This document shows positions 51,888-61,029 of a stretch of DNA of 64,000 bases, in pieces. The number at the start of each line of letters is the position of its first letter. The stretch's first letter is position 1. A model generated the notes under the pieces. It saw nothing but the letters and a program-made list of their open reading frames with translations, was not told the origin of the DNA and made no database searches. The DNA lies in the NCBI GenBank assembly GCA_027485835.1, contig JAIXQG010000002.1, forward strand, positions 450,232 to 514,231, in the 5' to 3' direction. The position numbers and the translations under genes are program-made. This stretch comes from Alphaproteobacteria bacterium (GTDB lineage Bacteria; Pseudomonadota; Alphaproteobacteria; UBA2136; UBA6156).

Positions 51888-53873
51888 CTAATAGAGACGA
51901 CGCACCTGTAGCAAAATTACAAACTCGACGTTCTCGTACTGGATCGCTTCTTCGTTTGCCAGTTTGCCCAAGGCCGGAATATCGCGGATCAACGGCACGC
52001 CGGATTCGGTGTCAATGGCGATGGTCTTGGTCAAGCCACCAATCACCTTGATCTCGCCATCACGGATCCGCACCTTCTGGTCGATGAGGCGGGTGTTGGC
52101 CACCGGTGCCACACCGGCAGTGGTACCATCGCCATTCGGAATATCGATGCTTTTCGCCAACGATGTGATCGGGATTTGCAAGCTAATGGTGTGCGGCTCT
52201 TCCGGGCTGTCGCTGACCTGCGCGGTGGCAGAGAACTGCAGGCCGAGGAACTGGCTGCGCTCTTCCACTTCGCTGGTGCTGGTGGTGGTGCCGGAGTCCG
52301 TCGTGGTATCGGTTGTCACCACGTAGTACTTCTCGTTACGGCCATCAATCAGGGTGGCGCGCTGGCGGTCCATCAGCTCCATCATCGGGTGCATCAGCTC
52401 ATAGGTGGTGCCGTATTGTTCCAGCAACGCTATCACGGCATCGAGAGAGCCGCTCTTGACGGCGACCCCGCCCACCGTGGTCATGTCGGTGGCGGTAAAG
52501 GTTGGCAGCAGGTTATTCAGTGTGGCTGTCACACTGCCGGTAAAGCCAGCGCCCGAATCGATCTTGCTGTTACCGACCTTGAGGTTCGCCTGCTGGTTGA
52601 AGTTACGGTTGCGGCTGACGGCCAGAACACGGGCTTCCAGCAACAGGCGGCGGCTGGCGACGTCTTGCACACGGTTGATGATTTCGTCGGCTTCGTCGAG
52701 CACCGCACGCGGGGCACGCATTTGAATAAGGCCTACCGAACTGTTGATACGGACATATCCGCACTGTGGCGTCGCGTTGGCGTCTTCCGTCTGACTAGAG
52801 GAGGTATTGGCGGAAGTATCGGTTTGCACACCATCCTGTCCGGCTACCAGAGACGGATCGGGCGTACTGCCATCCGGTGGCGGCAGCAGGCTGGTGCTGG
52901 GCGGTTGGACCGTGCTGCTATCGAGCGGGGTGATGCAATTGCTCTTCACCAGTTCCTCAAGGTCTTCCTGTAAATCTTTCCAGAGGTTACGGTCGTATTT
53001 GACGCTGACCTTGGTGCTGCCACCGGCGCTTTGGGCACCGCTGGAGGAATCGGACGAGCCGCCGCTACTGCCGCTGCTGCCGCCAGACGACGCCGAGAAG
53101 TCGGACGAGTAATTCACTTCTACCGTTTCGGTACGTTCCGGTTCATACAGGTTCAAGGTCCACTGGCGTTGCGGCAGGCCGCCCACGGTCATGTAATCGC
53201 CAGCATTGACGATGCTGAGACCATGCGGATTCAGCAACGCTTCAAACGCATCGTAGCAGGTCACGTTTTTTAAGTTCGCGGTGACACGAATGCGGTTGAG
53301 CTGCTCGCGGTTTTCGTTAATCACGAGGTTGTAGTTACATTGTTCGGCCAAGCCGCGCAGCGCTTGAGAAAGGCTGACGTTATTGCCGGGGCTGAATTCG
53401 GTCAGTCGCGGTTCCGACGCCGACGGCAGAATCAGCAGACGGCGTTCGCCTTCCTTAATAATCTGAATGTCAAAAACGTCTTCAATGTAATTCCGCGCTT
53501 CATCGAAGGTCAGCTTGTTGATGACCAGTGATTCACGCTTTTCGCGGCGGGTGCCGTTGCCCCAACGGATGGCGGTATTATAGGTACCGGCAACACGCTG
53601 CATGACTTCGGCCAGCGTGTATTGACCATTGAGCGACAGGGTGGCGTTGGCGGTCATCTGGCGCGACGAAATCGGCTCGCCCATACCAAGCACCGAGGCG
53701 TTGGCTTTGTTATTCTCTTTAAAATCCTTGTACGGATTGGCCGGAGACTGGCGCTGGGTGTACGAAATACCGTTGCACGATGCGAGGGCTGCAGCCACAA
53801 GGACAAAGGCCGAAGCGCGGCAGAACAGCTTGGCGGATTGCGAGCTGGTAGGCATCTTGGTGTAACGGTTCAT
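51888..53873 (-). CDS. Type IVb pilus secretin lipoprotein (PilN-type)
   Basis: This lipoprotein of about 661 residues has lipobox LASC near residue 32. An N-terminal STN/N0-like part (YTLAEVMQRVAGTYNTAIRW) and further N domains precede a Ser/Gly-rich low-complexity insert near residues 265-290. The secretin barrel has ARVLAVSRNRNFN, then GGLTKTI near the end and the final VEFVILLQVRRLY. Secretins make the outer-membrane channel for pili; lipidated forms such as IncI PilN and BfpB belong to type IVb pili. The ATG at 53873 has GGAG 11 bases upstream; a GTG at 53885 is less likely. Confidence 0.88.
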   Translation of the reverse strand: MNRYTKMPTSSQSAKLFCRASAFVLVAAALASCNGISYTQRQSPANPYKDFKENNKANASVLGMGEPISSRQMTANATLSLNGQYTLAEVMQRVAGTYNTAIRWGNGTRREKRESLVINKLTFDEARNYIEDVFDIQIIKEGERRLLILPSASEPRLTEFSPGNNVSLSQALRGLAEQCNYNLVINENREQLNRIRVTANLKNVTCYDAFEALLNPHGLSIVNAGDYMTVGGLPQRQWTLNLYEPERTETVEVNYSSDFSASSGGSSGSSGGSSDSSSGAQSAGGSTKVSVKYDRNLWKDLQEDLEELVKSNCITPLDSSTVQPPSTSLLPPPDGSTPDPSLVAGQDGVQTDTSANTSSSQTEDANATPQCGYVRINSSVGLIQMRAPRAVLDEADEIINRVQDVASRRLLLEARVLAVSRNRNFNQQANLKVGNSKIDSGAGFTGSVTATLNNLLPTFTATDMTTVGGVAVKSGSLDAVIALLEQYGTTYELMHPMMELMDRQRATLIDGRNEKYYVVTTDTTTDSGTTTSTSEVEERSQFLGLQFSATAQVSDSPEEPHTISLQIPITSLAKSIDIPNGDGTTAGVAPVANTRLIDQKVRIRDGEIKVIGGLTKTIAIDTESGVPLIRDIPALGKLANEEAIQYENVEFVILLQVRRLY

Positions 53874-53889
53874 CGTGTTATCCACTCCT

Positions 53890-55233
53890 CTATTCTACGC
53901 CCCGGAAACCGAAGCTGCTGCCACTGGTCACAACGATCAGTTTACCGCCGGGGAAGATCTCGTAACGCAGGTTAAACACCTTCAGGATACGCTCCAGCGC
54001 AACACCAAACGGTTCTTCAACGTGGGCCGGTTTCAGCACTTGGTCGGTGCCCGCGTACATACGCAGGCGCCATTGGCCCTTACCGGCTTGGTTGACAATA
54101 TTTTCCAGAGCGTCGACCAGCGGCACTTCGTCGTAGTGCAGGCTGATGGTGGTTTCCTTCAGCACCGTTTCGGTAATCGCGACGTTGCCACCCGGGGCAC
54201 CACCAGCGCCAATGCTGGCACTGCGCGCGTCGCCACCGGTACGGTCGGTGACGACCAGACGCTGGGTTTTATCGTATTTGATCACGCGGATTGGCTGACC
54301 GCTGCGAGTTTGCAGTCGGGCGAGCAGCGCGTTCATTACCTTAATAAATGGCTCTTCGGCGTAAATGCTGATTTCCATATCCGGCAGACCGGCGTTCACC
54401 TCGTCGAGATCCCAGACCACGGTCCAGCCGGCGCCGCCGACTTGGTCGAGCATACGCTGCATAGCGCGGCGGACAGAAATACGTTCTTCCTTCAGGCGGA
54501 CGATGCCGTTCTGCAGGTCGAGGTCGGAGCGGGTGGCCGGACCACCAACGGAGACTTCCACACCGCCGTCGTTCATGGCGGCGCCCGGTGCCTGCATGGC
54601 CGGTACGGCGGCGGAGGGTGCTGCGCCAATATCAACACCCGCTTGGGTACGGGGACGGCCACCGGTGGCCAGCGAGGGATAATCTTCCAAGCCGCGCGGC
54701 TCACTGGCGCGGGTGTTCTGGGCCAGCTGGCGGCCATTCATCGATTGGGTTTCGGTGTTATCGGCATATTCATCCTGCGCATACAGGTCGGCATCGGCCT
54801 TGGCGGCACCGCCTTGCAGCAGGCCGGGGTCGCCAGCGATGCGATCGAGCTCGCTACGGGTATCGGCCACGCCCGAGGCCACCGTGTTCAAGGCACGCTC
54901 ATACTGGCGTCCGGTGGGGTTTTGCTGGGCGTAGAGCGGGCGATTGGTTTCTACCACCGTGTTCCAGTCGGCCAGCTCGGAGTCGGTCTTCTGGCGCAGT
55001 TGCTGGTGGGGCGGAATGTAAACGCCGCGGGTGTCATCGACATACGGCGCGACATCGGTACCGACAACCGGTGCGACATACCCGGGTACGGGGGCCGAAA
55101 CCGATGAGATGGGAGCAGCAGACGCCGTGCTGAGGACCGTGGAGGCAAGAGCCACGGCCCAGAATGCGTGGCGCATCCCGCTCAGGTTGATGCGGGTTTG
55201 CTGCGGTAGGGTCTGAAAAAGTTTCATGGACAT
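53890..55233 (-). CDS. PilL/TcpQ-like periplasmic protein with two small beta domains
   Basis: This 447-residue protein has a signal peptide (about 20-40, ending ASA-AP). A low-complexity middle is followed by two related domains: about 215-320 (VRLKEERISVRRAMQRML..EEPFIKVMNALLARL..RLVVTDR) and about 340-440 (LHYDEVPLVDALENIV..EEPFGVALERILKVF..KLIVVTSG). Both have the STN/TcpQ pattern seen in proteins that dock on pilus secretins. It is the first gene of the pilus operon and ends 17 bases before the secretin ATG, as PilL precedes the secretin in thin-pilus operons. Confidence 0.7.
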   Translation of the reverse strand: MSMKLFQTLPQQTRINLSGMRHAFWAVALASTVLSTASAAPISSVSAPVPGYVAPVVGTDVAPYVDDTRGVYIPPHQQLRQKTDSELADWNTVVETNRPLYAQQNPTGRQYERALNTVASGVADTRSELDRIAGDPGLLQGGAAKADADLYAQDEYADNTETQSMNGRQLAQNTRASEPRGLEDYPSLATGGRPRTQAGVDIGAAPSAAVPAMQAPGAAMNDGGVEVSVGGPATRSDLDLQNGIVRLKEERISVRRAMQRMLDQVGGAGWTVVWDLDEVNAGLPDMEISIYAEEPFIKVMNALLARLQTRSGQPIRVIKYDKTQRLVVTDRTGGDARSASIGAGGAPGGNVAITETVLKETTISLHYDEVPLVDALENIVNQAGKGQWRLRMYAGTDQVLKPAHVEEPFGVALERILKVFNLRYEIFPGGKLIVVTSGSSFGFRGVE

Positions 55234-55397
55234 GGCCGACGTGCTTGACTGTTATTGGTTGGATGTGACGCTATCATAGTTGTATGGCGGTCTGGGAGTG
55301 GCCCAGCCGCATCTGATGACCGGAGTGTGACCAAAAGACCATGCCGCAACCGCGGCGGACCCCTTGAAAGCCACGCTCACACAAAGGAAAATGCCGT

Positions 55398-56807
55398 ATG
55401 GGACCCAGAGGTCGCGCCGTTCTGGTGATGAGTCTTTTGATGATGTTTTTGTGGGCAGTCCATGTGGTGTGGAGCATTCTGCTCGGCACCGGACTTGACC
55501 CCCAGCACTATCTCAGGGGCGTAGCCCTGCTTGCCGGCGGTGCGGTGGCGGGATTCGTCATCGTATGGGTGGCCACCTTGCTAGGCGATATCCGCCGTAA
55601 CCTGCAAACCGGCTTTGAAGCGGGCGCTAGCGATGAGTTCGGTACCGAATTCCAGATGGCCCAAGCGGACGGCCGTAGCCTGCCGTTTAAAATGGCGCTG
55701 ACCAAGTTTCTGCCACAGCTGGTAGCCCCACCGGACTGGCCCGGCTTGCACCCCCTGGAAGCTGAACTGATTGGCTTTTTGCAAGGCTACCGCCACTGGC
55801 CGGTCAACCTGAACGCCCAGAACAAACGCCAGGAAGCGAGCCCCGGCCGCGAATTCGCCAGTTTGTATGAGCTGGCGGTAGCCCGCTGGCAGGTGATGCG
55901 CCAGATACCCGGCAGCACCCACTGGCACCGTATTGCCGCATTAGCCAAGGATTTGGCTCTGGTGCACGCCTATGTGGAAAAACGTAGTAGCGCCCCGCTG
56001 TGGCATATCTGGAAACGCGATACCGTCAAGTTTAGCCAGCGTTGCCAAGCCCATGGTGGGATTACCGCGTTCCTTATTTCGACCTTTCCAGCTTTCCGCG
56101 CCCTGAAAGGCCTGCCCGAGGGCGAGACCTTGCAGCGTACGTTGCTGGTAGCGTTGCGCTATCACCAAACCCCCCACCTGCTGCCGATTAACAGCACGCC
56201 GTTGGCGCGCGAGATTGTGGACTACCTGTGGCGGGCGGATGCCCAGCTGCAGCAATTGGATGTGCGCGAGGTGGACCAGATGGACACCGAACAACTGGAA
56301 GAACTGCACACCAACCTCTACGCCCAGTGGCCCGCGCTGTTAAGCGAATTGGAACCGGCCGCAACGCTCGACAGCAGCACGACCTGCCTGAAGCTGGCCG
56401 ATGGCAGCGTGTGGCTGAAGCAGGATGCGTTACTCAACCTGCTCGCCCCCCTGCTCAAGCCCACCCTGCGCCAAACACTCGGCCTATGGGATACCAGCGG
56501 CGGCCTGCACCACCCGGCATGGCCGCACTTGGCCAACCAGTTGCAGGAATCCGGCCTGGTGGCGCGCGAACACGACAACCAGAACGCAAGCAACGGCTGC
56601 TTTACCCTGCTGATTGGTACCCAGACCTGGGGGCCGACGCTCAAGCTTACTCCGGACGTGAGCCGTCATGCCTCACTCATCAAGCGTTGGCACGAGTTAC
56701 CGGGCCTGCCGGACCAACCGGAAGTGGTGATGGACTTGCAGCAATTGACCGTATTTGCCCACGTACAGGCTGGACATGTCGACGCCAAGCTTTCCGAACT
56801 TTTATAA
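55398..56807 (+). CDS. Membrane protein with degenerate HD-like domain (TraI_2-like, uncertain)
   Basis: This 469-residue protein has two N-terminal membrane helices (about 8-29 and 40-62) and a large cytoplasmic part. Residues 175-300 recall an HD fold: HWHRIAALAKDLALVHAYV, TLLVALRYHQTPHLLP and AREIVDYLWRADAQL sit where HD hydrolases have their His/Asp metal ligands, but the HD dipeptide itself is missing. MobH relaxases carry an HD-like TraI_2 domain, so a remnant mobilisation protein is possible. The C-terminus (SVWLKQDALLNLLAPLL..) looks winged-helix-like. It is divergent from the pilus operon. AGGAAA lies 7 bases before the ATG. The identity is uncertain. Confidence 0.6.
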   Translation: MGPRGRAVLVMSLLMMFLWAVHVVWSILLGTGLDPQHYLRGVALLAGGAVAGFVIVWVATLLGDIRRNLQTGFEAGASDEFGTEFQMAQADGRSLPFKMALTKFLPQLVAPPDWPGLHPLEAELIGFLQGYRHWPVNLNAQNKRQEASPGREFASLYELAVARWQVMRQIPGSTHWHRIAALAKDLALVHAYVEKRSSAPLWHIWKRDTVKFSQRCQAHGGITAFLISTFPAFRALKGLPEGETLQRTLLVALRYHQTPHLLPINSTPLAREIVDYLWRADAQLQQLDVREVDQMDTEQLEELHTNLYAQWPALLSELEPAATLDSSTTCLKLADGSVWLKQDALLNLLAPLLKPTLRQTLGLWDTSGGLHHPAWPHLANQLQESGLVAREHDNQNASNGCFTLLIGTQTWGPTLKLTPDVSRHASLIKRWHELPGLPDQPEVVMDLQQLTVFAHVQAGHVDAKLSELL

Positions 56808-56823
56808 TCGCTTAGATAAGACA

Positions 56824-56847
56824 AAAGCCGCCCGAGGGCGGATTTTT
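56824..56847. terminator. Rho-independent terminator between convergent genes
   Basis: CCGCC and GGCGG arms with flanking A and T runs lie 16 bases after the plus-strand gene and before the stop of the minus-strand gene at 56862; it can serve both directions. Confidence 0.75.
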
Positions 56848-56861
56848 CAGGAGACTGCTTG

Positions 56862-57197
56862 TTAGCGGATACCGCCGACATCCTCACTTTCCAATGTCGC
56901 CGGAACGCCGCTGAGGGGGTTTTGCTCCAAGGTTTCCGCAAAGACGATGCTAAAGCCGTAGTAGCAGCCGGTCATTAGGTAGCGCTGGACGTAAAGACTC
57001 CATGTGGGCGGGCGGCCGGTCAGCGTAGTGGCCAGCTCATGCACAAACTGGGTGGCGTATTCCACCGGCTTGCAGGCCTGCTCCAAACGACGTTCGCCTT
57101 GTGCCGAGACAATCATCAGACCCCAAATACATACGCCAATTAACACACCAAACACGATGATCGTGCTGACTGTCGACATTCCGTCCTTACCTGCCAT
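56862..57197 (-). CDS. Small membrane protein of the secretion locus (111 aa)
   Basis: This 111-residue protein has one N-terminal helix (about 10-31, IIVFGVLIGVCIWGLMIV) and a short soluble part containing CKPVEYATQFVHELATTLTG. No family is recognised. GGAG lies 5 bases before the ATG at 57197; a second ATG six codons on is also possible. It has its own upstream gap of about 150 bases that contains the terminator of the preceding gene. Its place beside a coupling ATPase and a pilus operon suggests an inner-membrane accessory part. Confidence 0.6.
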   Translation of the reverse strand: MAGKDGMSTVSTIIVFGVLIGVCIWGLMIVSAQGERRLEQACKPVEYATQFVHELATTLTGRPPTWSLYVQRYLMTGCYYGFSIVFAETLEQNPLSGVPATLESEDVGGIR

Positions 57198-57304
57198 GGA
57201 GACTCCTTTTCTCGTTCTGGCCCAACCTTAAGCGAGTTTTTGAATTCTGACCAGCCCTCCCCCGCCTCTGCCATGTTTCATGTGGCACGGCTAGAGTACT
57301 ACAG

Positions 57305-57328
57305 AAAACCCCCGCATTTGCGGGGGTT
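57305..57328 (-). terminator. Rho-independent terminator of the 208-aa gene
   Basis: On the minus strand AACCCCCGC and GCGGGGGTT pair around a 4-base loop, followed by TTTTC, 24 bases after the stop at 57352. Confidence 0.88.
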
Positions 57329-57351
57329 AGTGGGTCGGTAAGCGACTACTC

Positions 57352-57978
57352 CTAGAGGTCGTCGACATCCGGCATGGCGGTAGCCGCCTTGGGCTTGGCC
57401 GGCGCACGGGCGGGGCGCGCCGCTTCTTCCACCTGCGGGGCGGCCGCTACGGGTGCGGGCGCGAAGGCTTCGGGCGATTCGAACGATTCCTCCGGTTTGG
57501 ACGTGCCTTGGCTCGGTCCCTTGCGAACCTTGTCGGCCACGCCATAACGCTGGGCGACGCGGGAGATGAAGTTGGTACCAGAGAGATCGAGTTTATGGCG
57601 TTGGCCAGCGCTACGCAGCTTGCTGACCATGAAGTCGACACAGTCTTCAAAATCCTTGCGGGTTTGCTCGAACTCATTACGGCTGGTTTTGGCAACATAA
57701 CCGCGAGTTTGGCGGTCGGCTTGTACCAGTACGTATTCCCACATGCGGGCAAAGTTCACCATATCGGTGCCTTCCGGTGTGGTACGGATAAAGGTTTCGG
57801 CGAAGTTGCCGTGGCGGGCCAGCTGAACCATCTGGTTGAGCAGGCGGGCGCGGAACTGGGCGTTACCCTTGGCGAGGTGCTTATTCAGCACGGCGCCGAG
57901 AGCGGCTTCGAGGCTCGCGGTATCGGCATTGGAGCCTTGGGACCCATTGGACATAGGGGACGTGGGGACGTCGGACAT
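57352..57978 (-). CDS. Hypothetical cytoplasmic helical protein (208 aa)
   Basis: This 208-residue protein is soluble. The middle (about 20-140) is helical with many charged residues (AQFRARLLNQMVQLARHGNF, EFEQTRKDFEDCVDFMVSKL). The last 60 residues are Pro/Ala-rich and end in the acidic DVDDL. No family is recognised. AGG lies 9 bases before the ATG at 57978, and a strong terminator follows the stop. Its position between the lipoprotein gene and the small membrane protein gene places it with the secretion locus, perhaps as a cytoplasmic adaptor; that is inference only. Confidence 0.65.
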   Translation of the reverse strand: MSDVPTSPMSNGSQGSNADTASLEAALGAVLNKHLAKGNAQFRARLLNQMVQLARHGNFAETFIRTTPEGTDMVNFARMWEYVLVQADRQTRGYVAKTSRNEFEQTRKDFEDCVDFMVSKLRSAGQRHKLDLSGTNFISRVAQRYGVADKVRKGPSQGTSKPEESFESPEAFAPAPVAAAPQVEEAARPARAPAKPKAATAMPDVDDL

Positions 57979-58153
57979 GAGCAGGTGCCTTTCTTTTGTT
58001 TTAGGCGAGAAAGGGGAGTCTTCCTCGGCACGGTTGCAGCCGGAACTGCAGAGATATCATCCACCTCACGGGTAGGTGAACGTTCGCTCATCCTAGGAGC
58101 TTTCGGTGCAAACCTCAAGCATAGCGAGGCTGCGCCGATGCCTCCTTTTGCAC

Positions 58154-59071
58154 CTAGTGTGTTACAACAATCTCAATCGTCTCGTCATCAAGGTGCGGGG
58201 CGGCCATGGCGGCGATCGGCACGGTCTCCAAGCTACTGACCTTTGACAAATAACGGCTTAAGGCTTTGACGCGGTCGCGGAACTCCACCGCGCTGGCGTT
58301 TTTACCGCGGGCGTAAATATTGGCCTTGCCGTTTTCCCGCAGCACGTCCACCACATCGCGACTGGAGGGCAATTGGGTGCGGTCGGGCCAGACCTTGCCG
58401 GACTCATAACGTACGGTCCAGATTGCGACATCCTGCTGGCCGGCTTTCAGGTCGCGCCCTGCGGGACGCACCGGATCGGCCAACGAGGGCAGTCCGCCAC
58501 GACTGGCCATACGGACAGGCTCGGCACGTGGAACCGAAACATCGGTGGATGCCAAACTCGGGGCTGCTTGCAGGGCGGAGGTAATCGTTTCGTTACGACT
58601 GGCGACGGGACGGTAGGCTGAGGATTCGTTCAAACCCAGCGCCTGCATGGCTTCATCGACATCGGACGAACTTGGGTTAGCGCTCACAGCCACTGCATTG
58701 GGGCCTGCGGCAGGCTCGATAGCCGAGGTACGGCCATTCATGCGGGTCAGCTCGTTACGCTCTACCAGCTGCATGCGGCGGTCGAGACGCAGCATCGCCT
58801 TTTCTACGCGGTCGAGACGCTCTTTCAGCTCCATCGCCGAGGCTTCTATCGCTTGATAAGCTGGAGACTGATACGGAACCTCGGCCACCGGAGCCTGCGG
58901 TTGAGCAGCCGGACGAGGTGCAGCTGCACTGTAATCGTACGCCGGATAGGCCGGGTACCCACCATAAGCCCCGGGAGCGGACTGACACCCGCCACCGACC
59001 AACGCCACTGCCGCCACACTCAGGTGCCAACCGTAACGACGACCGATGCGAACCGCCTTTACCTTTGCCAT
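58154..59071 (-). CDS. Putative outer-membrane lipoprotein with coiled coil and OmpA-like end
   Basis: This 305-residue protein has a signal ending in the sequence VGGGC (about residue 29), a slightly unusual lipobox. A Tyr/Pro/Ala-rich linker follows, then a coiled coil (AMELKERLDRVEKAMLRLDRRM) near 78-105. The C-terminal region (VAIWTVRYESGKVWPDR.., then ARGKNASAVEFRDRVKALSRYL) hints at an OmpA-like beta-alpha pattern, but the peptidoglycan-binding residues are not clear. GAAGGAG lies 8 bases before the ATG. It could anchor the secretion system to the envelope. Confidence 0.55.
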   Translation of the reverse strand: MAKVKAVRIGRRYGWHLSVAAVALVGGGCQSAPGAYGGYPAYPAYDYSAAAPRPAAQPQAPVAEVPYQSPAYQAIEASAMELKERLDRVEKAMLRLDRRMQLVERNELTRMNGRTSAIEPAAGPNAVAVSANPSSSDVDEAMQALGLNESSAYRPVASRNETITSALQAAPSLASTDVSVPRAEPVRMASRGGLPSLADPVRPAGRDLKAGQQDVAIWTVRYESGKVWPDRTQLPSSRDVVDVLRENGKANIYARGKNASAVEFRDRVKALSRYLSKVSSLETVPIAAMAAPHLDDETIEIVVTH

Positions 59072-59217
59072 AACCGGAGCTCCTTCTTGTTATCCCCGCA
59101 ACAGGTGCAAACCTCTTGCTGTTCTGCTCCGATTAAATAGACACCTTATATTAGAGGCAAGTGCATCGCCTACTTATGCGGCACTTAAATCGCCTCTTAT
59201 GTGATAAGTTGAACACT

Positions 59218-59245
59218 GGTGATTTTTTGCATTATTTAAATCACC
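59218..59245. promoter_or_regulatory. 8-bp inverted repeat in the AT-rich gap before the lipoprotein gene
   Basis: GGTGATTT (59218-59225) and AAATCACC (59238-59245) are exact complements, spaced by 12 bases, in a 210-base AT-rich gap (59072-59281) between the stop of the 93-aa gene and the ATG of the lipoprotein gene. No other gene is seen there. Operator or processing hairpin are both possible. Confidence 0.35.
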
Positions 59246-59281
59246 ATACCTCTAAACAATGTCTTCAGTATATTGAATTTC

Positions 59282-59563
59282 CTACAAATCGCGCGATGTA
59301 AAAAAGTCGCGAATTACAGAAAACACCAACATGGTGCGCTTGATAAGCCCGCGCAGGAGCTTGACCACAAGCACTCCGAACAGACACACCGCTTTGTAAA
59401 TGACCTTGAAGAAACCGTTCACCATTTTGGTAATGGCATCGTCCTTACCGCCGCGCAGCAGATTGAAAACATAGAGAACCGCCATTACCAGCGCCACCAC
59501 CGCAAAGATACGCAAGCCCGGCTCCAGAACGTTGACATAAAGCTGTGCCAGATAGCTGATCAT
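59282..59563 (-). CDS. Small two-helix membrane protein (93 aa)
   Basis: This 93-residue protein has two hydrophobic segments, about 15-36 (LRIFAVVALVMAVLYVFNLL) and about 55-74 (IYKAVCLFGVLVVKLLRGLI), and basic ends. It is not recognised. AAGG lies 7 bases before the ATG. It follows the coupling ATPase gene by 26 bases and is probably co-transcribed with it and with the two-helix protein upstream, making a third candidate inner-membrane part of the coupling complex. Confidence 0.65.
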   Translation of the reverse strand: MISYLAQLYVNVLEPGLRIFAVVALVMAVLYVFNLLRGGKDDAITKMVNGFFKVIYKAVCLFGVLVVKLLRGLIKRTMLVFSVIRDFFTSRDL

Positions 59564-59589
59564 GAGGTTTCCTTCCCTTTGACGGGCCC

Positions 59590-61002
59590 TTAGGCCCCTG
59601 TGGCGCTGAACATATGGTATTTTTCGGCAACCGCCAAGCCGGGAACCGGTGTCATGCGGAAACGCGGAAACACAATGTCTTCGCCATTCTTGGCCAATTT
59701 AACCAAAGGCACCTTGATCTTCATCACGCCGCTGGGCCCCATGTAGATACCTTCCCCCACCTTCAGGTTACTAAAATCCTCGGGACGCGCCACGGCGTCG
59801 TACTCCACACGGGTAGAGGTACTGACACTGCGGCCGCGGTTGGCAGTATAAAGCATAGAGGCGTCCTGATCGCCCGAGGCAAAGCCAATGTTTTCGCCCA
59901 CACTTTTACTCACAAACTCTTTCAGCGCCTGACCGGCGATCTTGCTCATCTGCTCGCACGATTCCGGGTCCTTCAGCACAAAACTGATCTTATTCCAGGT
60001 GTTACCGATAATCTTCTGGGCAAAGTCGGGGCTCAGGCCACGCTCCCTATCAGAGAGCGACGACACCGTCTGAATAAAGGGGAACAGACAGATGTTGGCG
60101 GAACGGGCCTGCTCAAACAACGGCGCCAGCGTGGGCATGGCGTAGCTACTGAACTCGTCCATCAGGCAGAGGAAAGTCGGATTCGGGCGCTGCTCCGGCG
60201 GCACGTTCTGCAATTGCCCGACGGCGGTACGCAGGTCGGAGAGGAAGATTTTGGCGAAGTCGGTCGCCACTTCCGCCTTACTCAGCATCGGCAACGCCAC
60301 GTAAACTAACAGATTTTCCTTAATCGCCTGAAGGAGGTCGACTTCTGGGTTATAGCTGTTTACAACATCCCGCGCCTGGCCACGGGTATAGGCGGCCAGC
60401 TTACCCAGCATGTCACCAAAGGTATGTTGGAGCTTCTTTTCACTGACAATCATCGCGCCGGTGCGGCGGTCGGCTTCCAGCAACTGGTCGAAGAACATCT
60501 TATAGTCGGTATATTCGCGGGTATCCTTGGGGGCTTCTCGCAGCAGATAGCGTAGCGCACCCTCACTCCCCATCAACACCGACAGGTCGGCAAAGCTAAA
60601 CGGCACACCCATGCGCTTCACAAGACCGGAAATGGCACCTAGCCCCTTACTGGCCTGTGAGCGGAAGAACGAATCGCCACCACTGCCAATCAGCAGCATG
60701 ATGCGGGTGGTCAGCTCTTCCGCGTCTCCACGCAGCAAGGGGTTATAGGTATTACTCAAAGTCGATTCGTCGATGTTGATGATCCGGACGTCTTGCCAGC
60801 GGTTATGCTGCTCGGCCAGCGTCAGGAACTCACGAATGGCGTCCTTGTTGTTTTTCCCGTCGATATGGATGACGCCACCGCCGCGCATCATCTGCTGCTT
60901 TAAAATCAGGTTAAGGAAGTTCGACTTCCCGCCCCCGGTTGCGGCAATGCCCAGACAGTGACGGGAGAGAAGATCGGATGGCAGAAAGAGGTCTTGGCTC
61001 AT
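59590..61002 (-). CDS. Type IV coupling protein (VirD4/TraD-like ATPase) without membrane helices
   Basis: This 470-residue ATPase has Walker A IAATGGGKSNFL (about 18-28), Walker B PTFLCLMDEFSSYA (about 280) and a following FPFIQTVSSLSDRERGL typical of VirD4/TraD hexameric motors. These select and feed substrates to the secretion channel. Typical coupling proteins have two N-terminal membrane helices; here the chain begins directly with the ATPase domain. Two helices are instead found in the separate 109-aa protein just upstream (61030-61359). No all-alpha domain insertion is obvious. The Cys-poor sequence agrees with a cytoplasmic location. Confidence 0.85.
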   Translation of the reverse strand: MSQDLFLPSDLLSRHCLGIAATGGGKSNFLNLILKQQMMRGGGVIHIDGKNNKDAIREFLTLAEQHNRWQDVRIINIDESTLSNTYNPLLRGDAEELTTRIMLLIGSGGDSFFRSQASKGLGAISGLVKRMGVPFSFADLSVLMGSEGALRYLLREAPKDTREYTDYKMFFDQLLEADRRTGAMIVSEKKLQHTFGDMLGKLAAYTRGQARDVVNSYNPEVDLLQAIKENLLVYVALPMLSKAEVATDFAKIFLSDLRTAVGQLQNVPPEQRPNPTFLCLMDEFSSYAMPTLAPLFEQARSANICLFPFIQTVSSLSDRERGLSPDFAQKIIGNTWNKISFVLKDPESCEQMSKIAGQALKEFVSKSVGENIGFASGDQDASMLYTANRGRSVSTSTRVEYDAVARPEDFSNLKVGEGIYMGPSGVMKIKVPLVKLAKNGEDIVFPRFRMTPVPGLAVAEKYHMFSATGA

Positions 61003-61029
61003 GGGGTACGGTAGCTTCTTGTTGGCGCG

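Noticed and set aside
55245..55277. TTGACT and TATCAT as a promoter for the plus-strand HD-like gene
   Set aside because: The spacer is 21 bases, too long for a normal sigma-70 promoter.
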